Positions 25,858 to 34,898 of a stretch of DNA of 64,000 nt are shown in pieces; the stretch's first letter is position 1; each line of letters opens with the position of its first letter. This DNA comes from Sphingomonas kyeonggiensis (GTDB lineage: Bacteria > Pseudomonadota > Alphaproteobacteria > Sphingomonadales > Sphingomonadaceae): the NCBI RefSeq assembly GCF_030812785.1, contig NZ_JAUSTJ010000003.1, forward strand, positions 310,001 through 374,000, in the 5' to 3' direction. The notes under the pieces are model-generated. The model did no database searches and was not told the origin of the DNA. It saw only the letters and a program-made list of their open reading frames with translations. The position numbers and the translations under genes are program-made.

Positions 25858-28211
25858 GCCGGCCTCAGCGTGGTGCGGCTGGCGGCTCGGGCATCGACCG
25901 CGGTGCGACTGAACGGCATGGGCTGCATCCGGCCGTTGGCCCAATTGGCATATTGGTCGCGATAATGGGGCGAGCGCGGATCGATCGACTGGCCGGGCAG
26001 CATCAGCATCAGCGAATTGTCCCAGGCGCCGACATCGATCACCTGGAGATAGGAGGCGCCGCCACCGACCTGCCAGCTCGACGAACCCAGCCAGCGCGCC
26101 ATCACCGTATAGCCGTCGCCGCCCGAGCCTTCGCCCTCGATCGCCGGGAAGGCCCGGGCGATGGCGGGGATCGCCGAGAGCGGATGGCGCAGCCGAACCT
26201 GGTGGAGCGTGCCATAGCGCCATGCGGCGGGATCGGGGCCGAGCTTCTCACGGGCCGAGGCCCAGGCGGAGGCAAGCGCCGAATCGAGCATCGCGTCGCG
26301 CGCGGCGGCCGGATCGGTACCGAGCCGCGCATCGGGCCGGGCGAGCAGCTCGAGCAGCAGCGACGGCGCGATCGAGGGGATCAGGCCCTTGGCCCGCGTC
26401 GGCACGATCGCGGCGAGCATCCGCTTGCCGAGATCGCGCCAAGTCATCTCGAATAGGGCGGCGGCACCGCTGTCCCGGTCGATCCGGGCATCCCAGGCGC
26501 GCAGCATGTCGACCGCCGGCTTGGCGGCAGCAGAAGGGGCTGCGGGCAGCAGCGCGAGGAACTGGCGCGCGGGGGTCGACAGGGTGTCGTGCTGGAGCGC
26601 GACGCTGTCAGCGAGCGTGTGCTTATCCTGCGTCTTCAGCACATCGGCGATCCGCTCGTAGCGATAGGGATCGCGGAAGGAGAAGGCGGGGATGCGGTCG
26701 CGCGGCCAGTCGGCGGGCAGGTTGTTCTGGTTGGCCGAGGCGAACCAGCCTTTCGCCGGATTATACTCGCTCGGCAGCGACTCATACTTGCGCATGCCGG
26801 TCCAGTCGTAGCGGCCGTCGCCGGGCACCGGGAGCAGGCCGTCGCCCTTCTTGCGCACCGGTGCGAAGCCGATCACCTGCCAGCCGGTGTTGCCGTCGAC
26901 ATCGGCATAGTGGAAGTTGGTCGGCGAGGGGTGGAGCTCAAAGGCCTTGCGCAGGCCCTTCCAGTCCTTGGCGAGGTTGATCGCGATCATCGCGAAGGCG
27001 CCGTCGCCGCCCGGCTGCATCGCGATGGTGGCGAGGGCGGTAGCGCGGCGCTTCTCCGGGTTCCAGGAGATTACCGGGCCCTGCACCGAATAGCGCAAGG
27101 TCACCTTGGCGGGCGCGCCGCCCTTCACCGCGATCGCTTCCTCGATCTTGTCGAACCGCTTCCAGCCGCCGTCGTGGCGGTAGCGTTCGGGGTCGGCGGG
27201 ATCGAGCTCGAGGATGAACAGATCGCCCTGGTCGATATGGAAGTTGGTGCGGCCAAAGGCGAAGCGGTCGGTATGGCCCTGCATGATCCCGGGCAGGCCG
27301 GGCGCGCCGCCGCCGATCAGGTCGAGCCCCGGCGCGGTCAAATGCGCGATGTGGCGCGGGCTGAACCCGCCGATGCCGAGATGCGGATCATTGGCGAGGA
27401 TCGGCCGGCCGGTGGCAGTGCGCGACGGCGAGACCGTCCAGGCATTGCTGCCGGCATTGGCACGCTCGACCGAAGCGGCGGCGGGATCCTGGCCGGTCAG
27501 CTCGGCCCAGGGCAGGCCCTCGATATTGAGCACGCCCAGATCTGACGGACTCACCGCGGCGGCGTCGAGCCCCTCGGGCACCTGCATCTTCCAGGCCGGG
27601 CGGAGCGGGGCGATCACCGCGTCGAGATCGAGCATGCCGATCGCGGCAAGCTGGGCGCGGCGGACCTCGTCGTCGACATTGCCGCTCGCCGCCTCGCGGG
27701 CGCGGACCAGGTCGCGCAGGTCCCAGCGGATCGGGACGATCTGGAGGATGCGATATTCGAGGGGGAGCAGCGAGGGATCGGCGATCAGCTCGTCGATGCG
27801 CGCGTTGATGCCGGCGATATAGGCCTTGGCGCAGGCGAGAACGTCGGCCGGCACGCGGCGCAGCTCGGCGTCGATGTCGCCGCGATAATGGAACAGCCGG
27901 GCGTTGGCGTCATGCCTGGCGAAACGGGCGCCGAATGCCTCGGCGAGGCGGCCGAGCTCGCGGCGGTGCGACAGGTCGATCTGGAACAGCCGGTCACGTG
28001 CGACGACATAGCCCTGGCCGAAGAAGGCATCGGGGATCGAGGCGGCGCGGATGTGCGGCGTGCCCCATTCGTCGTCGACGATCTCGATCGGCGCGCTCGC
28101 GCCGCGGACGGTCTGCTGCTGGGTGGTGACCAGCCGGGGCCTGGCGGCAGCGGCAGCGCCGGTGAGCAGGGCGGCCGTCGAGCTCAGCAGGAAGGCGCGG
28201 CGGTCGAACAT
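25854..28211 (-). CDS. Penicillin acylase-family Ntn hydrolase
   Basis: 785-residue precursor with a Tat-like N-terminus (MFDRRAFLLSS, then an Ala stretch). Autocleavage is expected before Ser255 (NAG-SNAWTV), giving alpha (about 25-254) and beta subunits. ILANDPHLG and the FGRTNFHIDQGD stretch are conserved beta-subunit features. Members cleave penicillins, cephalosporins or N-acyl-homoserine lactones, and some act on other acyl amides. ATG 28211 follows GGGGAT; the TTG two codons upstream is less likely. Confidence 0.92.
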   Translation of the reverse strand: MFDRRAFLLSSTAALLTGAAAAARPRLVTTQQQTVRGASAPIEIVDDEWGTPHIRAASIPDAFFGQGYVVARDRLFQIDLSHRRELGRLAEAFGARFARHDANARLFHYRGDIDAELRRVPADVLACAKAYIAGINARIDELIADPSLLPLEYRILQIVPIRWDLRDLVRAREAASGNVDDEVRRAQLAAIGMLDLDAVIAPLRPAWKMQVPEGLDAAAVSPSDLGVLNIEGLPWAELTGQDPAAASVERANAGSNAWTVSPSRTATGRPILANDPHLGIGGFSPRHIAHLTAPGLDLIGGGAPGLPGIMQGHTDRFAFGRTNFHIDQGDLFILELDPADPERYRHDGGWKRFDKIEEAIAVKGGAPAKVTLRYSVQGPVISWNPEKRRATALATIAMQPGGDGAFAMIAINLAKDWKGLRKAFELHPSPTNFHYADVDGNTGWQVIGFAPVRKKGDGLLPVPGDGRYDWTGMRKYESLPSEYNPAKGWFASANQNNLPADWPRDRIPAFSFRDPYRYERIADVLKTQDKHTLADSVALQHDTLSTPARQFLALLPAAPSAAAKPAVDMLRAWDARIDRDSGAAALFEMTWRDLGKRMLAAIVPTRAKGLIPSIAPSLLLELLARPDARLGTDPAAARDAMLDSALASAWASAREKLGPDPAAWRYGTLHQVRLRHPLSAIPAIARAFPAIEGEGSGGDGYTVMARWLGSSSWQVGGGASYLQVIDVGAWDNSLMLMLPGQSIDPRSPHYRDQYANWANGRMQPMPFSRTAVDARAASRTTLRPA

Positions 28212-28321
28212 CAGCAAATCCCCTGGGCACGGTTTGGCGGGGAGGTTGGTCCGGCCATGCGCCGCTGTCCATCGGAACAGAAGTTCGACGGTAATAACCA
28301 GAGGTTATTGGGATCTTCTGA

Positions 28322-28462
28322 CTCCCCTCCCTGCAAGGGAGGGGCTGGGGGTGGGTGGCGAGCGTAGCGAGCTCAGCTGGCCGGCTGGCGCATAAAGAAA
28401 AGGCCGGGCATCGAGCCCGACCTTTTCTAACCCACCCCTGACCCCTCCCTTGCAGGGAGGGG
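28322..28462. repeat. Palindromic intergenic repeat, copy F (CCCCTCCCT type)
   Basis: Outer arms CCCCTCCCTGCAAGGGAGGGG and its equivalent at the far end are each themselves palindromic, and GGGTGGGT pairs with ACCCACCC inside. The loop contains the terminator hairpin at 28397-28427. A different subtype from copies A-D, but the same design of paired inverted arms. Confidence 0.75.
28397..28427 (-). terminator. Terminator hairpin downstream of dxs
   Basis: GAAAAGGCCGGGC-ATCGA-GCCCGACCTTTTC: a 13-pair stem with one mismatch, ending in CCTTTTC on the minus strand. It lies 52 bases past the dxs stop, inside repeat F, and should end the dxs message before the acylase operon. Confidence 0.65.
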
Positions 28463-28478
28463 AATTTGAAGGAGAAGG

Positions 28479-30404
28479 TCAGGCCCGCGCGCCGTCGTTC
28501 ACGGCAGTCTCGTTCCAGCGCAGCGCCTTGAGTACGGTGTCGACGATGTTCTCGGCCTGGAGGCCTGCCTCGGCATATTGCAGCTCGGGCTTGTCCTGGT
28601 CCTGGAAGATGTCCGGCAGGCGCATCGTGCGCAGCTTGAGGCCGGCGTCGATCAGGCCCTGGTCGCTCGCCATGGTCAGGACGTGCGCGCCGAGGCCGCC
28701 GATCGCGCCTTCCTCGATCGTCACCGCCACTTCATGGGTGGTGAGCAGGCGGCGGATCAGCTCCTCGTCGAGCGGCTTGGCGAAGCGCAGGTCGGCGACG
28801 GTGGTCGACAGGCCCTTGGCCTCCAGCGCATCGGCGGCCTTGAGCGCCTCGGCCAGCCGGGTACCGAGCGAGAGGATCGCGACGGTCTTGCCCTCGCGGA
28901 CCACGCGGCCCTTGCCGATCTCGAGTTGCTGCGGAACTTCAGGCAGCGTGACGCCGGTGCCATTGCCGCGTGGGTAGCGCACCGCGATCGGGCCGCTGTC
29001 GTGTAGCGCAGCGGTGTGGGTCATATGGACCAGCTCGGCCTCGTCGGCTGCGGCCATCACGACGAAATTGGGGAGCGTCGCCAGATAGGTGACGTCGAAG
29101 CTGCCAGCATGCGTCGCGCCATCGGCGCCGACCAGCCCGGCACGGTCGATCGCGAAGCGGACCGGCAGGTTCTGGATCGCCACGTCATGGACGACCTGGT
29201 CGTAGGCGCGCTGCAGGAAGGTCGAGTAGATCGCGCAGAAGGGGCGCATGCCCTGCGCGGCGAGACCGGCGGCGAAGGTCACTGCGTGCTGCTCGGCGAT
29301 GCCGACATCGAAGCTGCGCTCGGGGAAGGCCCGAGCGAAGCGGTCGACACCGGTGCCCGAGGGCATGGCGGCGGTGATCGCGACAATCTTCGGATCGCGC
29401 TTCGCTTCCTCGATCAGCGCGTCGCCGAAGACGTTCTGATAGGCCGGCGGGCCTGGGGGCGCCTTGGCCTGGGCGCCGGTGATCACGTCGAACTTCTGGA
29501 CGCCGTGATATTTGTCCGCTGCCGCCTCGGCCGGGGCATAGCCCTTGCCCTTCTTGGTGACGACATGGACGAGGATCGGCCCTTCCGCGCTGTCGCGGAC
29601 ATTCTCCAGCACCGGGATCAGGTGGTCGAGATTATGCCCGTCGATCGGGCCGACATAATAGAAGCCCAGTTCCTCGAACAGCGTGCCACCGGTGACGAGG
29701 CCGCGAGCGAACTCCTCGGTCTTGCCCGCCGCGGTGGTGAGGCGGCGCGAGAATTTCTGGATCGCGCGCTTCGCGAGGCTGCGCAGGCCCATATATTCGG
29801 ACGAGGACACCATCCGCGCGAGATAGGCGGAGAGACCGCCCACCGGCGGGGCGATCGACATGTCGTTGTCGTTGAGGATCACCACCAGGCGGTTGCCCGC
29901 CGCCTCGGCATTGTTCATCGCCTCATAGGCCATGCCGGCGCTCATCGCGCCGTCTCCGATCACCGCGATGCCCTTGCCGGGAGTGCCCGCCAGCTTGTTG
30001 GCGACCGCGAAGCCGAGCGCGGCGCTGATCGAGGTCGAGGAGTGCGCGGCGCCGAACGGATCATACTCGCTCTCGCTGCGCTTGGTGAAGCCGGAAAGCC
30101 CGCCGCCCTGGCGCAGCGTGCGGATGCGATCGCGGCGGCCGGTGAGGATCTTGTGCGGGTAGCATTGATGCCCGACGTCCCAGATCAGCCGGTCGTCAGG
30201 AGTGTTGAACACGTAGTGGATGGCTACGGTCAGCTCGACCACGCCCAAGCCGGAGCCGAGATGGCCGCCGGTGGTGCCTACCGCGCTGATCGTCTCGGCG
30301 CGCAGCTCGTCGGCCAGCTGGCGGAGCTGGTGCGGCTGGAGCTTGCGCAGGTCATCGGGCGTGTCGACAGTATCGAGCAGCGGCGTGCTGGGTAGATCGG
30401 CCAT
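28479..30404 (-). CDS. dxs: 1-deoxy-D-xylulose-5-phosphate synthase
   Basis: Thiamine-diphosphate enzyme condensing pyruvate and glyceraldehyde 3-phosphate, the first step of the MEP isoprenoid pathway. 641 residues. The catalytic His of GTTGGHLGSGLG is near residue 50. The ThDP/Mg motif starts GDGAMSAGMAYEAMNNA and includes the NDN at about 155-160. Transketolase central (HAVTFAAGLA) and C-terminal (YPRGNGTGV) domains are complete. It lies 85 bp downstream of zur on the same strand. Isoprenoid flux would feed the carotenoids typical of sphingomonads. Confidence 0.97.
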   Translation of the reverse strand: MADLPSTPLLDTVDTPDDLRKLQPHQLRQLADELRAETISAVGTTGGHLGSGLGVVELTVAIHYVFNTPDDRLIWDVGHQCYPHKILTGRRDRIRTLRQGGGLSGFTKRSESEYDPFGAAHSSTSISAALGFAVANKLAGTPGKGIAVIGDGAMSAGMAYEAMNNAEAAGNRLVVILNDNDMSIAPPVGGLSAYLARMVSSSEYMGLRSLAKRAIQKFSRRLTTAAGKTEEFARGLVTGGTLFEELGFYYVGPIDGHNLDHLIPVLENVRDSAEGPILVHVVTKKGKGYAPAEAAADKYHGVQKFDVITGAQAKAPPGPPAYQNVFGDALIEEAKRDPKIVAITAAMPSGTGVDRFARAFPERSFDVGIAEQHAVTFAAGLAAQGMRPFCAIYSTFLQRAYDQVVHDVAIQNLPVRFAIDRAGLVGADGATHAGSFDVTYLATLPNFVVMAAADEAELVHMTHTAALHDSGPIAVRYPRGNGTGVTLPEVPQQLEIGKGRVVREGKTVAILSLGTRLAEALKAADALEAKGLSTTVADLRFAKPLDEELIRRLLTTHEVAVTIEEGAIGGLGAHVLTMASDQGLIDAGLKLRTMRLPDIFQDQDKPELQYAEAGLQAENIVDTVLKALRWNETAVNDGARA

Positions 30405-30488
30405 CCAACTGCCCTTACTCCTCCGTTTTCACGAAGTCGAATATTGCGCGCGTGGATTTTTGGTGCAGGTGCCGCGTGCGGGGAGCGC

Positions 30489-30947
30489 TCAGTCGCAATC
30501 CGCGCATTTGCCGCGCACTTCGATCACCGGGCGCTCGGGCGAGAAGCCCGTGCCCTTGGCGGCGGCGCGCACCGTCTTGGTGATCGAGTCGTCGTCGATA
30601 TGCGTGGTCTGGCCGCAGCTGTCGCAGACCAGGAAAATGCAGTCGTGCAGGCAGTCCGGATGCGTGTTCGCCATATAGGCATTGGCGCTCTCGACCCGGC
30701 GGGCGAGGTTCGAGCCGACGAACAGGTCGAGGATGCGGTAGACGCTGTTGGCGGCGACCCGGCGGCCCTCGGCCTTGGAGACGGCCTCGGCGATGTCATA
30801 GGCGGAAGCGGGCTTGTCGAAGCCCGCCAGCGCCTCGAACACGCGCTCACGCATGGCGGTCCATTGCTCGCCGGACTTCTCAAGCGTGGTCTGGGCGACC
30901 TTGGTCAGCTCGTTGCCGTGATGCTCGTGATGATCGTGCGCGTGCAT
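30489..30947 (-). CDS. zur: Fur-family regulator, probably zinc-responsive Zur
   Basis: 152 residues: a His-rich leader (MHAHDHHEHHGNE), a winged helix (about 35-85, ending SVYRILDLFVG), and a dimerisation/metal domain with HPDCLHDCIFLVCDSCG and a C-terminal CADC. The two Cys pairs form the structural zinc site, and the His-rich start and CxxC layout fit Zur better than Fur. It sits 37 bp after merC on the same strand, so the two are probably one transcript. No clear Shine-Dalgarno precedes the ATG. Confidence 0.85.
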   Translation of the reverse strand: MHAHDHHEHHGNELTKVAQTTLEKSGEQWTAMRERVFEALAGFDKPASAYDIAEAVSKAEGRRVAANSVYRILDLFVGSNLARRVESANAYMANTHPDCLHDCIFLVCDSCGQTTHIDDDSITKTVRAAAKGTGFSPERPVIEVRGKCADCD

Positions 30948-30984
30948 GGTTTTAATGTAGGCCCGCGGGGCCCTTGCGGCAAGC

Positions 30985-31371
30985 TCAGTAGGTGGCGCGG
31001 CGGTTCAGGTCGTGGCCCAGCGCGACGAGGCTGACGCCCACGAGTGTCCAGAAGATCTCGAAATCACCGTGCGGGAGCGAGAGCGCGCCGCCCATGATCC
31101 CCAGGCCGAAGGCGCCGACGATCGCCGGGGCCATATAGCCATGCGACATCACGCCCTTGACCAGCGCAAAGGCGCCGAAGCCGATCGCGAGGGTCAGGCC
31201 GACCTCGTGGATCGCCGGGTTGAGCAGGCCGCCGGCCGAGGAGATGACGGTGAGCAGAATGGTGGTCGTGACGCAGTGGACCAGGCACAGACCACTGATC
31301 CCGATCGCGATACGATCGAGACGCGCATCAAGCTTTCCCCATACATGGGCCAGCGGGAGACTCACCGACAT
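30985..31371 (-). CDS. MerC-domain membrane protein
   Basis: 128 residues with four membrane helices. The MerC-type Cys pair lies in ISGLCLVHCVTTTILL (helix 1), then AIGFGAFALVKGV, IVGAFGLGIMGGAL and IFWTLVGVSLVALG. MerC carries mercuric ions, but here there are no mer genes; the downstream zur suggests zinc or another soft metal instead. An AT-rich element with a TGTTAT half-site (31401-31416) is a weak candidate operator upstream. Confidence 0.85.
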   Translation of the reverse strand: MSVSLPLAHVWGKLDARLDRIAIGISGLCLVHCVTTTILLTVISSAGGLLNPAIHEVGLTLAIGFGAFALVKGVMSHGYMAPAIVGAFGLGIMGGALSLPHGDFEIFWTLVGVSLVALGHDLNRRATY

Positions 31372-31440
31372 GAACAGGGATATAGGGCAAGCGGGTTAAA
31401 GATACAACATAACATCGGAACCAGAATCGATCCGATGCGG

Positions 31441-32421
31441 TCAACCGAGCAACCCATGCCCCTTCGCCCAGGTGAGGAACAGCTCGGGCCAGGCGTGTGC
31501 CGGCTTGCCCTGGGTGCGGGCGCCCCAGCCGAAGCCGTGGCCGCCCTGCTCGAAGATATGCGTTTCCACCGGCACCTTTGCCGCCTTGAGCGCGGCGCGG
31601 AAGAGCAGGCTGTTCTCCACCGGGACGACGTCGTCGTCCTCGGCATGGACGAGGAAGCAGGGCGGCGTGCGCTTCGGATCGACTTGCTTGTCGGGCGAGT
31701 AGAGCGCGACCTCGGTCGCGCTCGGCGTCTTGCCGATCAGCTGGGTCCGCGAGCCGGCATGGGCGAAGGGCGGCGCCATCGTCATCACCGGATAGATCGG
31801 CGCGGCCAGCAGCGGGCGTGCGCTGACCGCGTCGATCGCGTCCTCCATCGGGCCGACCGCGGCGTCGATGCGGGTCGCGAGATCGGCGCAGAGATGCCCG
31901 CCGGCGGAGAATCCCATCGCGCCGATCCGCTCGGGATCGACCTGCCACTGCGCGGCCCGGTGGCGGATCAGCCGCATCGCGCGCTGGGCATCGGCAAAGG
32001 GGACGTTCCAGCTGTTGCGCCACGGGTCGCCGGGCAGGCGGTAGAACAGCACGAAGGCGGTGATCCCGCGCGCGGCGAGCCAGGTGCCGAGCTCATAGCC
32101 TTCCTTGTCGACCACCACCCGCGAATAGCCGCCGCCGGGGATGACGAGCATCGCGGCACCGTTCGGGTTGGCGGCGCGGAACACGTCCAGCCGCGGCGTG
32201 CGGATGCGATCCATCGCGCGGTCGGGGAAATTCGGATCGGGATTGCGGACCAGGACATGGTCCTGAAGGCCCTTGTCGAGCAGGCCGGGTGCCTCGTTTG
32301 GCCAGATCGGGAAGCTGGCATCGGGCGTGACCGGGCCGGACGGCGCGCCGGTCGCTGCCCTGGCGGCGAGCGGGAGGAGCGGGCCGGTCAGGCCGACGGC
32401 GAGCAGGTCTCGGCGATCCAT
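31441..32421 (-). CDS. Exported alpha/beta-hydrolase (acetyl-xylan-esterase-like)
   Basis: 326 residues beginning MDRRDLLAVG, a short Tat-like signal. The oxyanion motif PGGGYSR is near residue 95, the nucleophile in GFSAGGH (Ser about 170), the acid in HAEDDDVVP and the His in GGHGFGWG. The layout matches the pectin-acetylesterase/acetyl-xylan esterase group of polysaccharide deacetylases, which would suit a glycan-degrading organism. It stands alone between merC and the small hydrolase. Confidence 0.86.
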   Translation of the reverse strand: MDRRDLLAVGLTGPLLPLAARAATGAPSGPVTPDASFPIWPNEAPGLLDKGLQDHVLVRNPDPNFPDRAMDRIRTPRLDVFRAANPNGAAMLVIPGGGYSRVVVDKEGYELGTWLAARGITAFVLFYRLPGDPWRNSWNVPFADAQRAMRLIRHRAAQWQVDPERIGAMGFSAGGHLCADLATRIDAAVGPMEDAIDAVSARPLLAAPIYPVMTMAPPFAHAGSRTQLIGKTPSATEVALYSPDKQVDPKRTPPCFLVHAEDDDVVPVENSLLFRAALKAAKVPVETHIFEQGGHGFGWGARTQGKPAHAWPELFLTWAKGHGLLG

Positions 32422-32583
32422 GATGCCGGTCTAGCCGCAAGCAGGACGTAAGGGAAAGGGGCGCGGGTAGGCCGGGTGACGCTCTAGGGTACGCCACCCG
32501 GCCACGCCCGCATTTCCTATGTAGAGGATTTGCGGGCAGTTACCAGTGTCGTGCGCCGGTCGGCAGCGCCGGCGCGCCGAATC

Positions 32584-33261
32584 TCATGCGTGCTGGCCCA
32601 GATAATGGGCCTGCGCGGCTTCCGTGGCGTTGATCGCGAGGATCGAGCGCGCGTCGGCGGCGGTGCGGACGCGGCCGGTGCGGTCCGATGCCGCGTCGAG
32701 CACCCGGTCGAGCAGCGCCTGGCCCTCGTGCCACCAGCCGATGCCGCTGGCTGCGTTGAGATGCCCCTGCGGGCCGGCATCGACGAAGAAGCTGCCCCAG
32801 CGCTTGGCGAGATCGCGGGCGCGGTCGATGCTGATCCAGGGATCGTCCTGGCTCGCCACGGTGATCGAGGGGAAGGGCAGTGGCTTGGCGGGGACCGGCG
32901 CGAAGCCTGCCAACTCGGGCTTCACCTCGGCACGGTCGACATCGGCCGGCGCGACGAGCAGCGCGCCCGCCACCGGCCAGCCGAACGGCTGGGGCGAGAG
33001 CTCGGCCCACCAGGCGACGGCGAGGCAGCCGAGGCTGTGCGCGGCCAGCACCACCGGCGCCTGGGCGCTGCGGATCGCCTGGTCGAGGCGCGTCACCCAG
33101 GCGTTGCGATGGGGCGTGTCCCACATGCCGAGCTCGACCCGGCTGGTGTCGGGGCGGGATTGCTCCCAGAGCGTCTGCCAGTGCGAGGGCCCCGAGCCAC
33201 CGAGCCCGGGGACGGTGAGGACGAGCGGGGAATGGTCGTCAATCGGAGCGAAGATGGTCAT
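32584..33261 (-). CDS. RBBP9/YdeN-type small serine hydrolase
   Basis: 225 residues, cytoplasmic. The VPGLGGSGPSHWQTLWE opening is diagnostic of the RBBP9/YdeN family, with the nucleophile in AAHSLGCLA (Ser about 80), an Asp in SQDDPW and His in GHLNAASG. ATG 33261 is used; upstream codons to 33300 look non-coding. Substrate unknown. The 160 bp between its stop and the esterase start hold nothing recognisable. Confidence 0.88.
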   Translation of the reverse strand: MTIFAPIDDHSPLVLTVPGLGGSGPSHWQTLWEQSRPDTSRVELGMWDTPHRNAWVTRLDQAIRSAQAPVVLAAHSLGCLAVAWWAELSPQPFGWPVAGALLVAPADVDRAEVKPELAGFAPVPAKPLPFPSITVASQDDPWISIDRARDLAKRWGSFFVDAGPQGHLNAASGIGWWHEGQALLDRVLDAASDRTGRVRTAADARSILAINATEAAQAHYLGQHA

Positions 33262-33370
33262 CGTTGCGCACTCCAAGGGAGAGCAGGCCGGAGTGCGCAA
33301 TTTATTCCCACTAATTAGATAGGCAATAGGCGCTGCGCCGGGTCGAAGGCCGGTTGCGCCGAGCCGTTGA

Positions 33371-33838
33371 TCAGGGGGTTTCGTAGAGCGTCTGCTCGGC
33401 GGCGCGGCGCTTCTGCAGACCCGGCATCACCTTGCCGTCGGCATGATCCCAGAGCGGAAATTGCGCCGCGGCGCCGGCATAGTCGCCCTGCTTGTGGAGC
33501 TTGAGCAGCGTGCTGCTCGAGAGATTCCCGACACCGAGATTATAGGCGAAGTCGACCAGCGCATCGAACTGGTTCTGGCTGGTCGGCGCGCCGCCTTCCA
33601 CCAGCGAGGAGACCTGGGCGGAGAAGCTGGTGAGGCTCGATTGCAGCCGGGCGTCGCACTGGGCCTGGGTCCACACCGTGGTCTCGGTGATGTCCGATCC
33701 GGTCGACCCCCAGCCGATCGTCCAGGGCTCGCCGCCGGTGCCGGGATCGGGATAGGCCTTGAAGCTGCCGTCCGCCTGCTTCTCGGCACAACCTTCGAAC
33801 TCCTCGACGAGCGACACGCAATTCTGGCTGGGCGTCAT
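33371..33838 (-). CDS. Glycoside hydrolase family 24 (phage-type) lysozyme
   Basis: 155 residues. The catalytic Glu is in LVEEFEGCAE near residue 13, followed by AYPDPGTGGEPWTIGWG (conserved Asp/Thr site) and the C-terminal RRAAEQTLYE. It cleaves peptidoglycan between N-acetylmuramic acid and N-acetylglucosamine. No signal peptide is seen, as in phage endolysins, and no other phage genes are nearby, so it is an isolated domesticated or remnant lysozyme. GGGGAG precedes the ATG. Confidence 0.9.
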   Translation of the reverse strand: MTPSQNCVSLVEEFEGCAEKQADGSFKAYPDPGTGGEPWTIGWGSTGSDITETTVWTQAQCDARLQSSLTSFSAQVSSLVEGGAPTSQNQFDALVDFAYNLGVGNLSSSTLLKLHKQGDYAGAAAQFPLWDHADGKVMPGLQKRRAAEQTLYETP

Positions 33839-33932
33839 CTTCGGCTCTCCCCTTTTCCCGGCCATCCTGCCCCAGGCGCCCGGCAAAGGCGCGCGGCTTT
33901 GCATCCGAAGCGGTTGCACCTAAGGAGCCCCC

Positions 33933-34670
33933 ATGCCCAAGCAGCGTGCCGACCAGATGCTCGTGGATCGCGGCCTTGCCGAGAGCCGCACCCGCGCCCA
34001 GGCGCTGATCATGGCGGGGCTGGTCTTCGCCGGCGACCGCAAGGTCGACAAGCCCGGCCAGCAATTCCCCGAAGAGACCCAGCTCGAAGTGAAGGGGCGC
34101 GACCATCCCTGGGTGTCGCGCGGCGGGATCAAGCTCGCCCATGCGCTCGACCATTTCGGTTGGGACGTGACCGGCGCGGTGGCGATCGACGTCGGTTCCT
34201 CGACCGGCGGCTTCACCGACGTGCTGCTGAGCAAGGGCGCCGCGCGCGTCTATGCGGTGGACAGCGGCACCAACCAGCTCGCCTGGAAGCTGCGCCAGGA
34301 CCCGCGGGTGATCGTCTATGAGCAGACCAGCGCGCGCATCCTGACCGAGGCGCATATCCCGGAACAGGTCGACATCATCGTCTGCGACGCGAGCTTCATC
34401 TCCCTCGCCAAGGTGCTGGAGGTGCCGTTCCGCTTCGCCAGGCCCGGCGCGCGGCTGGCGGCGCTGATCAAGCCGCAGTTCGAAGCGGGGCGCGGGGAAG
34501 TGGGCAAGGGCGGGGTGGTCCGCGATGCTGCGGTGCACGAACGCGTCTGCCGCGAAGTGTCCGACTGGGTCGCGGCGCAGGGCTGGACGGTCCACGGCAT
34601 CACCACCAGCCCGATCACCGGACCCGAGGGCAATGTCGAATTCCTGATCGGCGCGACGCGGGAAGCCTGA
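33933..34670 (+). CDS. tlyA: TlyA-family rRNA 2'-O-methyltransferase
   Basis: 245 residues: an S4 RNA-binding domain (about 1-60, KQRADQMLVDRGLAESRTRA), then a FtsJ-like SAM fold with AIDVGSSTGGFTDVLLSKGA, ICDASFISLAKVL and LIKPQFEAGRGEVGKGGV. Homologues methylate C1409 in 16S and often C1920 in 23S rRNA, and loss of this activity underlies capreomycin resistance in mycobacteria. Hemolysin annotation of such genes is historical. Unlinked to its neighbours. Confidence 0.93.
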   Translation: MPKQRADQMLVDRGLAESRTRAQALIMAGLVFAGDRKVDKPGQQFPEETQLEVKGRDHPWVSRGGIKLAHALDHFGWDVTGAVAIDVGSSTGGFTDVLLSKGAARVYAVDSGTNQLAWKLRQDPRVIVYEQTSARILTEAHIPEQVDIIVCDASFISLAKVLEVPFRFARPGARLAALIKPQFEAGRGEVGKGGVVRDAAVHERVCREVSDWVAAQGWTVHGITTSPITGPEGNVEFLIGATREA

Positions 34671-34679
34671 TTTCCTTCC

Positions 34680-34785
34680 GTCATCCCCGCGAAAGCGGGG
34701 ACCCATCTCGTGCGCCATCCCGAAATACGTCCGGTGCATTCCGCTGCGCGTCCAGGAGATGGGTCCCCGCTTTCGCGGGGATGAC
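34680..34785. repeat. Dispersed palindromic intergenic repeat, copy D
   Basis: 106 bp, same length and ends as copy C, lying 9 bp after the tlyA stop. Outer stem of about 29 bp with a variable loop (CGTCCGGTGCATTCC in place of the C version). Near-identity of C and D indicates a young, mobile or gene-converting family. Confidence 0.88.
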
Positions 34786-34898
34786 GATCAGAGGGAGGAT
34801 TGCTGGTGCCAAAGCAGTGGGAAACATAACGGCAACGCTTGCGTTTCGGCGCGCTGCAACATAGCCCTTGCGCCCGCAGGAAATAACCGGAGGCCGCA

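Noticed and set aside
31401..31416. Firm Zur box
   Set aside because: Only four of eight base pairs match as a dyad; kept only as a weak suggestion in the merC entry.
6318..34785. CRISPR array from repeated palindromes
   Set aside because: Copies are many kilobases apart, lie singly between genes and have no spacer pattern or cas genes.
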